Shown: positions 56,292-64,000, counted from the stretch's first letter. The stretch: DNA of 64,000 nucleotides from Collimonas sp. OK607 (GCF_900111995.1 NZ_FOKF01000016.1:46848-110847), one strand, 5' to 3'. Translations and numbers: made by a program. Notes: generated by a model from the letters alone, not told the origin.

Positions 56292-56978
56292 ATGCTGATT
56301 GCCATTCCTGAAGTGCTCAACGCACAGCAGCTCGACGCTGTGCGCAACTTGCTAGACCAGGCCGGACCGGCGTGGGTCGACGGCCGCGTCACGGCGGGCT
56401 ACCAGGGAGCGGCGCTCAAGTTCAATCAGCAGATCGACGAACGCTCCGAAGTGGCGTTTCAATGCCAGCAGATCATTCTGGAGGTATTGGAGCGCCACCC
56501 GCGCTTTATCAGCGCAGCGCTGCCGAATACGGTCTATCCGCCGATGTTCAACCGCTACGGCGAAGGCATGACCTTCGGTGCCCACGTCGACGGCAGCGTG
56601 CGGATCCATCCGTATGACGGCCGCAAGCTGCGTACCGACATCTCTGCCACCCTGTTCTTGTCGGACCCGGCTTCATACGACGGTGGCGAGTTGCAGATTG
56701 AAGACAGCTATGGCATGCACTCGGTAAAACTGGCAGCTGGCGATATGGTGATTTATCCGGCTACCAGCTTGCATCAGGTGACGCCGATCACACGCGGTGT
56801 TCGCACCGCCTGTTTCTTCTGGGTACAGAGCCTGGTGCGTGACGACGCGCAACGCAGCATGCTGTTCGACATGGATAACGCTATCCAGAAACTGAACCAG
56901 ACCAACGCCGACGAACAAGCGCGGCGCACCTTGATCGGCTGTTATCACAACCTGATGCGGCAATGGAGCGAGACCTGA
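56292..56978 (+). CDS. piuC: PKHD-type Fe(II)/2OG hydroxylase PiuC
   Basis: 228 residues. The iron ligands are H98, D100 and H161 (FGAHVDGSVR and SLHQVTP), with an Arg for 2-oxoglutarate in TRGVR. PiuC/YbiX proteins accompany catecholate receptors of the PiuA/Fiu type; their substrate is not established. It begins 30 bases after the receptor gene, so it is in the same operon. Confidence 0.93.
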   Translation: MLIAIPEVLNAQQLDAVRNLLDQAGPAWVDGRVTAGYQGAALKFNQQIDERSEVAFQCQQIILEVLERHPRFISAALPNTVYPPMFNRYGEGMTFGAHVDGSVRIHPYDGRKLRTDISATLFLSDPASYDGGELQIEDSYGMHSVKLAAGDMVIYPATSLHQVTPITRGVRTACFFWVQSLVRDDAQRSMLFDMDNAIQKLNQTNADEQARRTLIGCYHNLMRQWSET

Positions 56979-57180
56979 AGGTCACCTGAAACTCGTCTGA
57001 CGCTGCAGCAAGCATTAATCTGCCGCGGTGTTACACTGATTCGTTAGCATCACGATTCGCTTGCGCGAACTGCTGATGGCGGCATCGTTGAAACAACACT
57101 CCTGGCGCCACTTTCGGCACCACTCCTGGATTATTGACGATTTGCAGTTAATGCACGTTTTCCAGCAAAGAGTGGTTGTG

Positions 57181-57825
57181 ATGTCTCCGGAGTTCCCAGT
57201 TTCAGCCGAGTACCTCAGTGAGCCGCTGCAGCCGCATTTGGCCGATGATTTGGCCGAACATGGCTGGTCACAGCAAAACATTTTCCTGCCGGAGCAACTG
57301 ACGCTGGAGCTGGCCGCCGAATGCCGTTTGCTGGCAGCCAGCGGCGCCCTGAATGCTGCCAGCGTAGGTCGCGGGACGGCGCAGGCAATACGGACCGATA
57401 TCCGCGGCGACCAGATTCTCTGGCTTAAAGCCGGACAATCGCCGGCGTGCGACAGCTATCTGCTCATCATGGAGAACCTGCGCATAGCGCTCAACCGCGA
57501 GCTGTTCCTGGGATTGGTGGAGTATGAAAGCCACTTTGCCCTTTACGCGCCAGGTGCCTCCTACCAGCCCCACCTGGACCGTTTCCGCGACGATGACTGC
57601 CGTACGGTGTCGGTCATCATCTATCTCAATCACGACTGGCTGCCGGAACAAGGCGGCGCCTTGCGTCTGCATCCGCAAGGCGAATGCGCGCAGGATATTT
57701 CACCTCTAGGTAGCCGGCTGGTGCTGTTCCTGTCGGCTGACATGCTGCACGAAGTACTGCCGGCGACACGCGACCGCCTGTCTCTTGCCGGCTGGTTCAG
57801 ACGACGGCCCGCTTTAGATAATTAG
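57181..57825 (+). CDS. 2OG-Fe(II) oxygenase, prolyl 4-hydroxylase/SM-20 type
   Basis: 214 residues from ATG 57181. The iron ligands are H131 and D133 in YQPHLDRF and H190 in DMLHEVLP, with R197 for 2-oxoglutarate. The N-terminal part resembles the EGL-9/SM-20 small hydroxylases that modify prolines in proteins such as EF-Tu. It is about 200 bases after piuC and may be a separate unit. The frame is open upstream to 57061 without a better start. Confidence 0.88.
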   Translation: MSPEFPVSAEYLSEPLQPHLADDLAEHGWSQQNIFLPEQLTLELAAECRLLAASGALNAASVGRGTAQAIRTDIRGDQILWLKAGQSPACDSYLLIMENLRIALNRELFLGLVEYESHFALYAPGASYQPHLDRFRDDDCRTVSVIIYLNHDWLPEQGGALRLHPQGECAQDISPLGSRLVLFLSADMLHEVLPATRDRLSLAGWFRRRPALDN

Positions 57826-58000
57826 TTGCAAATTAAGAAACTCCAATCCAGCGCAGGCCGATGTGCCCGGGGTGTGCTCAGCATGTCCATGTCGCGCACG
57901 GTGACCTATACTGTTTATATGACTTGCCAGTTGTGAACCAACGTATCCGGTTGCCGGGCAACCAGCGCAAGGTCATCCTCGACAAGGAAGGAGGCACAAA

Positions 58001-58771
58001 ATGCCCTGGAATTTCGCCTGGTTCGGACTGGTCGCCTGCGTTTTCGTATTGATCATCCTGCTGAATGCGGCAGTGTACATTTTTCGGGAATATGAACGTT
58101 GCGTGGTCTTCACCCTGGGACGGTTTTCCGGCGTCAGAGGGCCGGGGCTGGTGCTGCTGATTCCAGCCATTCAGCAACTGGTCAGGGTGGATTTGCGGAC
58201 CGTCGTACTGGAAGTGCCGACGCAGGATGTGATCTCGCGCGACAACGTCTCGGTGCGGGTTAATGCGGTGGTTTATTTCCGTGTCATCGATCCCAAGAAA
58301 GCCATCGTCGAAGTCGCCAATTTTTTCAATGCAACCAGTCAGTTGTCGCAAACCATGTTGCGCTCAGTGCTGGGCAAACATCAGCTGGACGACATGCTGG
58401 CCGAGCGCGAAAAGTTGAATCTGGCCATTCAACAGGCGCTCGATGCGCAAACCGACTCCTGGGGCATCAAGGTTTCCAACGTTGAAATCAAGCAGGTAGA
58501 CCTGACTGAATCGATGATACGCGCGATCGCACGGCAAGCTGAAGCGGAGCGTGAACGGCGCGCCAAGGTGATCCATGCCGAGGGCGAGCTGCAAGCATCT
58601 GAAAAGCTCTACCAGGCAGCTCACGTATTGGCGCAGGAACCGCAAGCAATCCTGCTGCGCTACCTGGAAACGCTGACAGTGATTGGCGCCGACAAGAACA
58701 CCACGGTCGTATTTCCACTGCCGATGGATCTGCTGTCCTCATTCCTGGGAGATAAAAGGAAGACGCCGTAG
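58001..58771 (+). CDS. Slipin (stomatin-like SPFH protein)
   Basis: 256 residues with GGAAGGAGG before the ATG. One N-terminal hydrophobic hairpin (about 6-27) is followed by the SPFH/Band 7 domain (YERCVVFTLGRFSGVRGPGLVLLIP, VDLRTVVLEVPTQDVISRDNVSV) and a charged helical region ending IRYLETL-like (LLRYLETLTVIG). Slipins form membrane microdomain scaffolds. No NfeD partner gene is adjacent. Confidence 0.94.
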   Translation: MPWNFAWFGLVACVFVLIILLNAAVYIFREYERCVVFTLGRFSGVRGPGLVLLIPAIQQLVRVDLRTVVLEVPTQDVISRDNVSVRVNAVVYFRVIDPKKAIVEVANFFNATSQLSQTMLRSVLGKHQLDDMLAEREKLNLAIQQALDAQTDSWGIKVSNVEIKQVDLTESMIRAIARQAEAERERRAKVIHAEGELQASEKLYQAAHVLAQEPQAILLRYLETLTVIGADKNTTVVFPLPMDLLSSFLGDKRKTP

Positions 58772-58873
58772 CAGGATTAAAACCGGCAGTCCTACAACGC
58801 TTTTTTGGGCGCTGCCATATAATTGGCTCTCCAAAAATCCTCGTCTCCCGGCGCGCCAGGAATACCTTCAATC

Positions 58874-59368
58874 ATGCATCCAATCACGATCGACACCCTC
58901 GCCGCTTTTCCGCTGCAGCTAGAAGCGCATTTTGCCGCCATTCCTACCGAATTCCGGCACTGGGCGCCAGCCTCCTGGGATGGCGTCCCGAGTGAACCGT
59001 TCACCGCCATCGAGCAGATTTGCCACGTGCGCGACATCGAGATCGACGGCTATCAACTGCGCTTCAGACGCACGCTTGATGAAATCAATCCACTGCTGGT
59101 GTCGATCGATAGCGACGCCCTTGCCAGCGAGCGCGGTTACGCTGCCACCAATCCTGGCGCGGCCTTCGCGGCATTTCGCATAGCGCGGGCCAAAACGGTT
59201 GAACTGCTGTCGGGCTTGAATCAAGAACAGTTCAAGCGTAGCGCCGAATTTGAAGGTTATGGCCCTGTCACGCTACGCGGCCTGGTGCACTATCTGTGCA
59301 GCCACGACCAGCAACACCTGGCGGGTTTGCAGTGGTTACTTGGAAAAATACAGACTGCTCACCTTTAA
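58874..59368 (+). CDS. DinB-family protein
   Basis: 164 residues from ATG 58874. Four-helix DinB/YfiT-like fold, with His candidates for a metal site in EQICHVRDIEIDGYQ and the C-terminal HYLCSHDQQHLAGLQWLL. The family includes thiol-dependent enzymes and proteins of unknown role. An upstream in-frame start at 58823 is possible, but that part looks unrelated. Confidence 0.85.
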   Translation: MHPITIDTLAAFPLQLEAHFAAIPTEFRHWAPASWDGVPSEPFTAIEQICHVRDIEIDGYQLRFRRTLDEINPLLVSIDSDALASERGYAATNPGAAFAAFRIARAKTVELLSGLNQEQFKRSAEFEGYGPVTLRGLVHYLCSHDQQHLAGLQWLLGKIQTAHL

Positions 59369-59403
59369 TTCCCTATACCCTATTCCCTATATCCGCTGCA
59401 TCT

Positions 59404-60291
59404 TCACGCCACATCCAATATTGCGGCGGCAAAATCCTGCGGCGCCTCCTGTGGCAGATTATGCCCCGCAACCGGAATCACCCGGCGCCGATAAGGCCCG
59501 GTAAAAAATTTGCCGCGCTTCTCGGAGCCGCCTTTCAAACTGACACCATCACCCGCACCGTCCAGCACCACGGTAGGCACACTGATCGACGGTTGCGCAG
59601 CCAGCAGCAACTCCGTTCCCTCAAGCGCCGGATCACCAGGCGCCAACCCAAAACGATGGCGATAGGAATGAATGACGACGTCAACGAAATCAGGGTTATC
59701 GAAAGAGACCGCGCTGCGCCGGTAAGTCGCTTCATCGAAATGCCAGTTGGGCGACCACAGGCGCCATAGCAGTTTGCAAAACTCATAGCGATTTTGTTGC
59801 AGCCCGGCCCGGCCACGCTCACCGTGGAAATAGTATTGATACCAGTAGCGCAATTCGTTTTCCGGCGTCTGCGGGTTTACCGATGCGGCAATATCCTGGA
59901 TATTGTAACCGTCCAGGGACACCAGGCCACGCGCACGTTCCGGCCACAGGGCGGCCACGATGCAGGCGGCGCGGCCGCCCCAGTCATAACCCGCCAGCAC
60001 CGCATCAGGAATCGCCAAAGCATCCATCAATGCCAGCAAGTCATGGGCGAGCGCCGCTTGCTGGCCGGAACGCGGTGTGTCGGCAGACAGAAATCGCGTC
60101 GGCCCGAAGCCGCGCAAATAGGGTGTAATGACGCGGCAACCCGCTGCGACCAGCACTGGTGTCACGTCATCGTAAGCATGGATATCATAAGGAAAACCGT
60201 GCAGCAGCAAGACCGTAGGGCCGTTGGCAGCGCCGTTCCCGCTCTCTTCGTAGGCAACATTCAGAACACCGGCATCGACTTGCTTTAACAT
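59404..60291 (-). CDS. Alpha/beta hydrolase, haloalkane dehalogenase / epoxide hydrolase type
   Basis: 295 residues with GGAGGAGTGCC before the ATG. The nucleophile is Asp103 in GYDWGG, typical of dehalogenases and epoxide hydrolases, not esterases. The oxyanion motif is HGFPYD and the catalytic His is in VAGHNLPQEAP. The substrate is not known. Confidence 0.9.
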   Translation of the reverse strand: MLKQVDAGVLNVAYEESGNGAANGPTVLLLHGFPYDIHAYDDVTPVLVAAGCRVITPYLRGFGPTRFLSADTPRSGQQAALAHDLLALMDALAIPDAVLAGYDWGGRAACIVAALWPERARGLVSLDGYNIQDIAASVNPQTPENELRYWYQYYFHGERGRAGLQQNRYEFCKLLWRLWSPNWHFDEATYRRSAVSFDNPDFVDVVIHSYRHRFGLAPGDPALEGTELLLAAQPSISVPTVVLDGAGDGVSLKGGSEKRGKFFTGPYRRRVIPVAGHNLPQEAPQDFAAAILDVA

Positions 60292-60412
60292 GGCACTCCT
60301 CCGATTTATTTGCGCCGTGAACAGATCAGTCTACCCATGAATCACGATCGATGTAACCGCCCTGGCGACAACGCCGCGTCAGATCCAGCGTCATTTGGTG
60401 TATCCTTTCTGG

Positions 60413-60865
60413 ATGAACAGCGAAACCGACATCCAACTCAGCGGGCCATTTAGCGTTACCGACGCAACTGGCCGTAGTCATAACATTAATGCAATTCGTA
60501 TCTTCGACGAAGGCTATGGAATCATCGACGTCTATATCGACTTCGCCGCGGCGATCGGTAAAGACCGTCTGTATGAAGACAAGGTGCTGATCGCCCAGAT
60601 ACTGGCCCAGTTGCGCAAGATCGGTTATGTCGGCCCGGACTTCGGCCACGGCGATCTTGGTTTGCAAGATGACAAACTGATCGTGCTGGAAGCTCCGGAA
60701 GAATTCAACGCATTCGCGGCAAGCAAAGGCTGGAAAAACCTGGCTGACGAATTTGCCGAGGATGACTACGCGGACGAAAGCTACGCAGACGACGCCGACA
60801 ACAGCAACGAGCAGGCTGCATCAATCTCAAAACTTGACGCCCTCAAGAATAAATTCAAATCCTGA
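60413..60865 (+). CDS. Hypothetical protein with acidic tail
   Basis: 150 residues from ATG 60413; TTG 60395 is an alternative and neither has a strong ribosome site. The N-terminal 90 residues form a small alpha/beta domain (GYGIIDVYIDFAAAIGKDRLYEDKVLIAQILAQLRKIGY). The last 40 residues are acidic (DEFAEDDYADESYADDADNSNE) and end in a basic KNKFKS. Family not recognised. It is followed 34 bases later by the PPOX gene. Confidence 0.7.
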   Translation: MNSETDIQLSGPFSVTDATGRSHNINAIRIFDEGYGIIDVYIDFAAAIGKDRLYEDKVLIAQILAQLRKIGYVGPDFGHGDLGLQDDKLIVLEAPEEFNAFAASKGWKNLADEFAEDDYADESYADDADNSNEQAASISKLDALKNKFKS

Positions 60866-60899
60866 TTTTTATTAAAAACGTCATATCGACCTCGACAAC

Positions 60900-61505
60900 A
60901 TGCTTACCAATATCGAGCAACTCGAAGAAATTTACGGCAAACCGCATAAACGCTCATTATGGAAAGAAATAGATTTCCTGAATGAAGACTACCAGGACTT
61001 TGTCAAAGCCTCGCCATTTGTCGTATTCGCTTCCAGCGGCCCTGGAGGTATGGATTGCTCCCCCAAAGGAGACACTCCAGGATTCGTAAAAATTCTGGAT
61101 GAGCGCACGCTGGCAGTTCCCGACCGTCCCGGCAACAATCGCATCGACACCCTGCGCAACATCATTGCCGATCCGCGCATCGGGCTATTGTTCATCATAC
61201 CCGGCATCGGCGAAACCTTGCGCGTTAACGGCCGCGCCGAGATTTCCGCAGAGCCGGCGCTGCTTGAACAATTCGCAGTGGATGGCAAGCTTCCCCGTAC
61301 CGTAATCATCGTCAAGATAGACGCAACTTACTTCCACTGTTCAAAAGCCTTGGTGCGCTCGAAACTATGGGACCCTGCCCAGCAAATTGAACGCGCCAGC
61401 TTTCCGAGTCCGGGCGCCATCCTGAAACGTTTGAGTATCGGCGGTTTTGACGCCGACACCTACGACCGTGATTTGCCGGAACGCGTAAAGGCGACTCTCT
61501 ATTAA
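60900..61505 (+). CDS. FMN-binding pyridoxamine 5'-phosphate oxidase family protein (MSMEG_1061 type)
   Basis: 201 residues. The split-barrel fold is shown by SPFVVFASSGPGGMDCSPKGDTPGFVKILDERTLAVPDRPGNNRIDTLRNI, which is the signature of this PPOX subgroup, and by IKIDATYFHCSKALVRSKLW-like C-terminal residues. Members bind FMN or F420 and act as reductases; the substrate is unknown. Confidence 0.9.
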   Translation: MLTNIEQLEEIYGKPHKRSLWKEIDFLNEDYQDFVKASPFVVFASSGPGGMDCSPKGDTPGFVKILDERTLAVPDRPGNNRIDTLRNIIADPRIGLLFIIPGIGETLRVNGRAEISAEPALLEQFAVDGKLPRTVIIVKIDATYFHCSKALVRSKLWDPAQQIERASFPSPGAILKRLSIGGFDADTYDRDLPERVKATLY

Positions 61506-61526
61506 TCAATTACCGCAACGACAGCT

Positions 61527-62051
61527 ATGACAGTTTACGTGGCCCTTTTGCGCGCAATCAATGTCGGCGGGACCGGCATATTGCCGATGACGGAACTGGC
61601 CGCCCTATGCAGCGGATTGGGCTTCAACCATGTTCGCACCTATATCCAAAGCGGTAACGTGATCTTCGACAGCCCACTGGGCAAAGATGCCGTGCACCAG
61701 GCGCTGGAACAGGCGTTGAGCAAAAAGATGGGCAACCCGGTCGATGTCATGCTGCGCACTACCGCGGAGTTGGGCGCCATACTGAAAGCCAATCCATTCC
61801 CTGCAGCGGAGCCATCGAAAGTCTCGGTGTGTTTTTGCAACGGCAACCTGCCCAAGGGCTGGCTTGAACTGCTACGCATCCCCGGCAGCGAGGAAGTTCA
61901 GCCAGGAAAAAAAGAAATCTATATTCACTATCCCGAAGGCATGGGTAAATCAAAACTGAAGCTGCCGTCGTCAACCGGCGCCGCTACCGCGCGCAATATC
62001 AACACGGTAACCAAGCTGCTCGCGCTGGCCGCTGCGCCACCCCTTACGTAA
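61527..62051 (+). CDS. DUF1697 family protein
   Basis: 174 residues. The family start VALLRAINVGGTGILPMTELAALCSGLGF and the motif VRTYIQSGNVIFDS are clear, and the C-terminus ends TARNINTVTKLLAL. Function is unknown. It lies 21 bases after the PPOX gene and is probably co-transcribed. Confidence 0.9.
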   Translation: MTVYVALLRAINVGGTGILPMTELAALCSGLGFNHVRTYIQSGNVIFDSPLGKDAVHQALEQALSKKMGNPVDVMLRTTAELGAILKANPFPAAEPSKVSVCFCNGNLPKGWLELLRIPGSEEVQPGKKEIYIHYPEGMGKSKLKLPSSTGAATARNINTVTKLLALAAAPPLT

Positions 62052-62097
62052 GGTTCTTCACGGATTACCGATAAACAACGGTAAAAACAGAAAGAAA

Positions 62098-62214
62098 GTA
62101 GGGTGGGCACGAATGCCCACGCGTTACCTCGATAGCCGGAGTGCGAACGTAAGCGTTACCGAAACAGGCGTCTGCCACGAGTGAATTCCGCGTGGGCATT
62201 CATGCCCACCCTAC
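62098..62214. repeat. Dispersed palindromic element, copy 3 (long form)
   Basis: 26-base inverted arms, 62098-62123 and 62189-62214, with one mismatch; termini GTAGGGTGGGCAC and TGCCCACCCTAC. The 65-base interior shares GATAnCCGGAGTrCG and ACCGAAAyAGGC blocks with copy 2. It lies between the convergent DUF1697 and SRPBCC genes. Confidence 0.9.
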
Positions 62215-62235
62215 CGGCTGAAGGCAGGACAATAC

Positions 62236-62643
62236 TTACTTAAGCTCCGCGAGCTTTTTCAGCGCCCCCAGCACTTCGGGGAAATCCGCAGTCACCATCG
62301 GCCCGAAATCGGCCGCAGCCGGTCCGGTAATCTCCGTGCTGTAGATGACCTTGCTGCCGCCGGAAGCCAGCGGCACGATCTTGTGATGCACCAATACACG
62401 GGTGCCGTCTATGATCGTCTCGTCGGTAAAACCCTGGTTCTCCCTGACGTCGATCAAGGTGGTGGTAAACACCTCCTCGCCGGGAGGTTGCATCGAGAAC
62501 GTGGCACCAATCGCAAATGCGCCGTGGATCTCGATGTTATCAATCCCCTGGTTCCACTTTTTCCAGCCCTCCACGTCCGAAAAAAGCTTCCAGATCTGCG
62601 CGGGCGTAGCTGTTGTTTCAATGCTATCTTCGTGAGTCCACAT
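62236..62643 (-). CDS. SRPBCC family protein (polyketide cyclase/dehydrase-like)
   Basis: 135 residues with the START-like fold: TTATPAQIWKLFSDVEGWKKWNQGI at the N-terminus, central strands and a C-terminal long helix (EVLGALKKLAELK). AAGGACAACATC precedes the ATG. It binds a hydrophobic ligand by family analogy; the ligand is unknown. Confidence 0.88.
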   Translation of the reverse strand: MWTHEDSIETTATPAQIWKLFSDVEGWKKWNQGIDNIEIHGAFAIGATFSMQPPGEEVFTTTLIDVRENQGFTDETIIDGTRVLVHHKIVPLASGGSKVIYSTEITGPAAADFGPMVTADFPEVLGALKKLAELK

Positions 62644-62783
62644 GATGTTGTCCTTGTCTAAGGAAGCATGGATTGCGTGACGTTAATTGAACCGTTAATT
62701 CAAACGTTAATTTAGCATGACTACAGAACAGACTAACAGGTGATCGGCATAGGGGGCAGCCGTAAAGGCTGCACCCCTGCCAC

Positions 62784-62815
62784 ACCACCCGGCATGCGGG
62801 TCCGCACCGGGCGGT
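62784..62815 (-). ncRNA. Group II intron domain V
   Basis: Read on the minus strand: ACCGCCCGG pairs with CCGGGTGGT to form a 9-base lower stem including one G-U pair. A two-base TG bulge follows, then a TGCG/CGCA upper stem closed by a GACC loop. This is the shape of domain V. It lies 14 bases after the maturase stop codon, the usual place. Confidence 0.75.
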
Positions 62816-62829
62816 TCGAGTAGTTGAGG

Positions 62830-63489
62830 TTATGAGAGTCGAGGCATGCCAAGACGGTCAAAGTAGGCAATTGTCAGCACGTTGTTCAGTGCAAAACGAC
62901 TGTTGCGCCACCAGCGATGGCTATTTGCCGCCACCAGTCGAGCTACCTTGGCCGACGCCCCTAGAGCCAGCAGTTCCCTATGCATCGTCGTGCCACGCTT
63001 CCAATGCTTGAGCTGAATCGCCCTGAGCCGATGGCGTATCCATTCGTCCAGCTCGCGCCAGACTCTTGGCGTTTGCGCCAACCCAAAGTAGGCTTTCCAT
63101 CCCAGCAAGTAACGCCGTAGCGGCACGATCAACTCGGTCATGCTGCGCCCGCATGAGCGACGGGTCAGTTCCCGTATCCGCTGCTTGAACGTTGCCTGCG
63201 CTTTATACGATATTGCCCGTTTGATCTCGTCTTTCCGAGCCAGCCACAGCTCATAGCCCAGAAATTTTCGACCAAACGCGCTAGCAACCGCACTTTTCGA
63301 TATGTTGATCGTCAAATGCAACTTGTCGTACAGGCGCTTAAGCAATGCCATCACCCGCTCGCCAGCTTTCCGGCTGCGCACATAAATGTTGCAGTCATCG
63401 GCATAACGGGCAAAGCGATGTCCTCTGCGTTCAAGTGCACGATCCACCTCGTCAAGCAACACATTGGCCAGTAGTGGTGACAGAACGCC
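62830..63489 (-). pseudogene. ltrA: Group II intron reverse transcriptase/maturase, 3' fragment
   Basis: About 219 codons of the C-terminal half. The RT palm motif YADDCNIYV and the FLGY motif are present, followed by the maturase/thumb region. Upstream homology begins at GVLSPLLANVL, where intact proteins have QGG directly before; here an in-frame stop (63511-63513) precedes it and the DNA becomes recombinase sequence. The N-terminal RT domains are missing, so the product cannot be active. Valid starts (GTG 63462) are incidental. Confidence 0.9.
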
Positions 63490-64000
63490 GCTTACAATGT
63501 TGCATACTTTTTACTCCATCGTTTGATTCATTCGAATTTTCGCTGGCGAGCGCCCCCGGCTGCGGGTCGATCCTGAACACAACGACGATTTCATCCTTAT
63601 GGATTTCGACGCGCTTGACCAGACCCAACACGATCTTGCGCTTCGTTTCAAGATCAATCGTATCAAGTTTTTCGGTCACGGCGCTCGCAAATTCCTCGAG
63701 TCGGCTTATGACCAGAAACAGCTCGCTTTGCACCGCCCCTTGCTGCCTGGACTCAAAGATCTGCTGGTCAATCTGCTCAAGCCGATTCTTCAACTGCTGC
63801 ATCTTCGGTTCGAAGTCGGTCTTATCGATGATACCGTCTGCATAGCTGTCGATCAGCCGGGATTTACCTTTTTCCAACTGCAGCCGCTGCTTTTCAAGGT
63901 TGCTCGTGTCAAAGCCACGCTTCTCATTGCGCTCCATCATATCCAGTCGACGCTCATATTCGCTCTTCAGTCGTTCCGGATGCCTAAGCAATTCCACGAC
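63452..64000 (-). CDS. Large serine recombinase, C-terminal part (5' end outside window)
   Basis: 182 residues present, open to the window edge. The sequence has the C-terminal coiled-coil and ribbon region of large serine site-specific recombinases: ERLKSEYERRLD, then IDSYADGIIDKTDFEPKMQQLKNRLEQID, then LETKRKIVLGLVKRVEIHKDEIVVVFRIDPQP. The catalytic N-terminal domain lies beyond 64000. The last about 12 residues are read out of the ltrA fragment in another frame, so the native C-terminus probably differs in the excised form. It is likely the integrase of a mobile element extending to the right. Confidence 0.9.
   Translation of the reverse strand, partial: VVELLRHPERLKSEYERRLDMMERNEKRGFDTSNLEKQRLQLEKGKSRLIDSYADGIIDKTDFEPKMQQLKNRLEQIDQQIFESRQQGAVQSELFLVISRLEEFASAVTEKLDTIDLETKRKIVLGLVKRVEIHKDEIVVVFRIDPQPGALASENSNESNDGVKSMQHCKRRSVTTTGQCVA
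63487..63513. other. Probable attachment-site junction between mobile element and ltrA
   Basis: This is where recognisable ltrA coding sequence (GGC GTT CTG TCA) begins and recombinase-side DNA ends. The integrase gene abutting the boundary is typical of serine-integrase att sites. The exact crossover dinucleotide cannot be set without the other end or an unoccupied ltrA gene. Confidence 0.55.

Larger units (their letters stand above)
62743..63489 (-). mobile_element. Group II intron remnant, 3' part only
   Basis: On the minus strand the open remnant of the reverse transcriptase is followed by a domain V-like hairpin (62784-62815) and a second stem-loop (62743-62783) ending CCGAT, as expected for domains V and VI with the intron 3' end near 62743. 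The 5' part (RNA domains I-III and the RT N-terminus) is absent, cut off at about 63489 where recombinase DNA begins. Confidence 0.82.

Noticed and set aside
59369..59403. CCCTAT-type short tandem repeat
   Set aside because: Only three imperfect units in a 35-base gap between convergent genes; too short to support a function.
1..64000. CRISPR arrays, tRNA or rRNA genes
   Set aside because: No regularly spaced direct repeats and no cloverleaf with a CCA-end pattern were found on reading; the only multi-copy repeats are the palindromic elements.

Overview
The window looks like chromosomal DNA of a betaproteobacterium, most likely Burkholderiales and near Oxalobacteraceae (Collimonas, Janthinobacterium or Herbaspirillum type). 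I infer this from protein sequence character, moderately high GC, and conserved neighbourhoods such as dapA-bamC-MBL hydrolase, YciO-M50 protease-trpS, and selD-mnmH. No rRNA, tRNA or CRISPR array was seen. Most of the window is ordinary core and accessory metabolism. Mobile DNA is concentrated at the right edge.

Layout. 1-4.3 kb: the 5' part of a Rieske oxygenase gene, a small secreted protein, and an OsmC-YcaO fusion. 4.4-8.8 kb: a metal-uptake set (DUF2946 protein, TonB receptor, PepSY membrane protein). 8.8-11 kb: selD and mnmH, for tRNA selenouridine. 11-17.5 kb: a TetR regulator divergent from a predicted metal-dependent hydrolase, a DUF2242 lipoprotein, a GDSL esterase autotransporter, an Lrp regulator and cystathionine beta-lyase. 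17.8-22.2 kb: ilvD, a flavoprotein and a proline-rich membrane protein. 22.3-28.8 kb: mutS with an overlapping phosphoesterase-like gene, slyD, a JmjC-type uL16 hydroxylase, a possible 43-residue ORF and an alanine-rich lipoprotein.

28.9-36.3 kb is a minus-strand housekeeping block: MBL hydrolase, bamC, dapA, a methyltransferase, trpS (with a cysteine set matching [4Fe-4S] TrpRS), an M50 protease, a YciO-type protein and htpX. 36.5-43 kb holds an SLC13-type permease and a caa3-type cytochrome oxidase operon with two subunit III-like genes. 43.2-49.5 kb: a PHP phosphatase, then a TetR regulator divergent from a tripartite efflux operon (NodT, EmrA, EmrB types). 49.5-53.6 kb: two hydrolases and two aldo/keto reductases. 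54-57.8 kb: a catecholate-type TonB receptor with PiuC and a second 2OG-Fe(II) oxygenase. 58-62.6 kb: stomatin-like, DinB, alpha/beta hydrolase, PPOX, DUF1697 and SRPBCC proteins.

Two kinds of structure are not explained by ordinary genes. First, three copies of a dispersed palindromic element (shared ends GTAGGGTGGGCA and TGCCCACCCTAC) each lie exactly between a pair of convergent genes. Second, at the right edge the 3' part of a group II intron, with its reverse transcriptase gene broken just before the GVLSPLL motif, joins directly to the 3' end of a large serine recombinase gene. The recombinase reads its last residues out of the intron gene. I read this as one end of an integrated element that used the intron RT gene as its attachment site and continues beyond the window.
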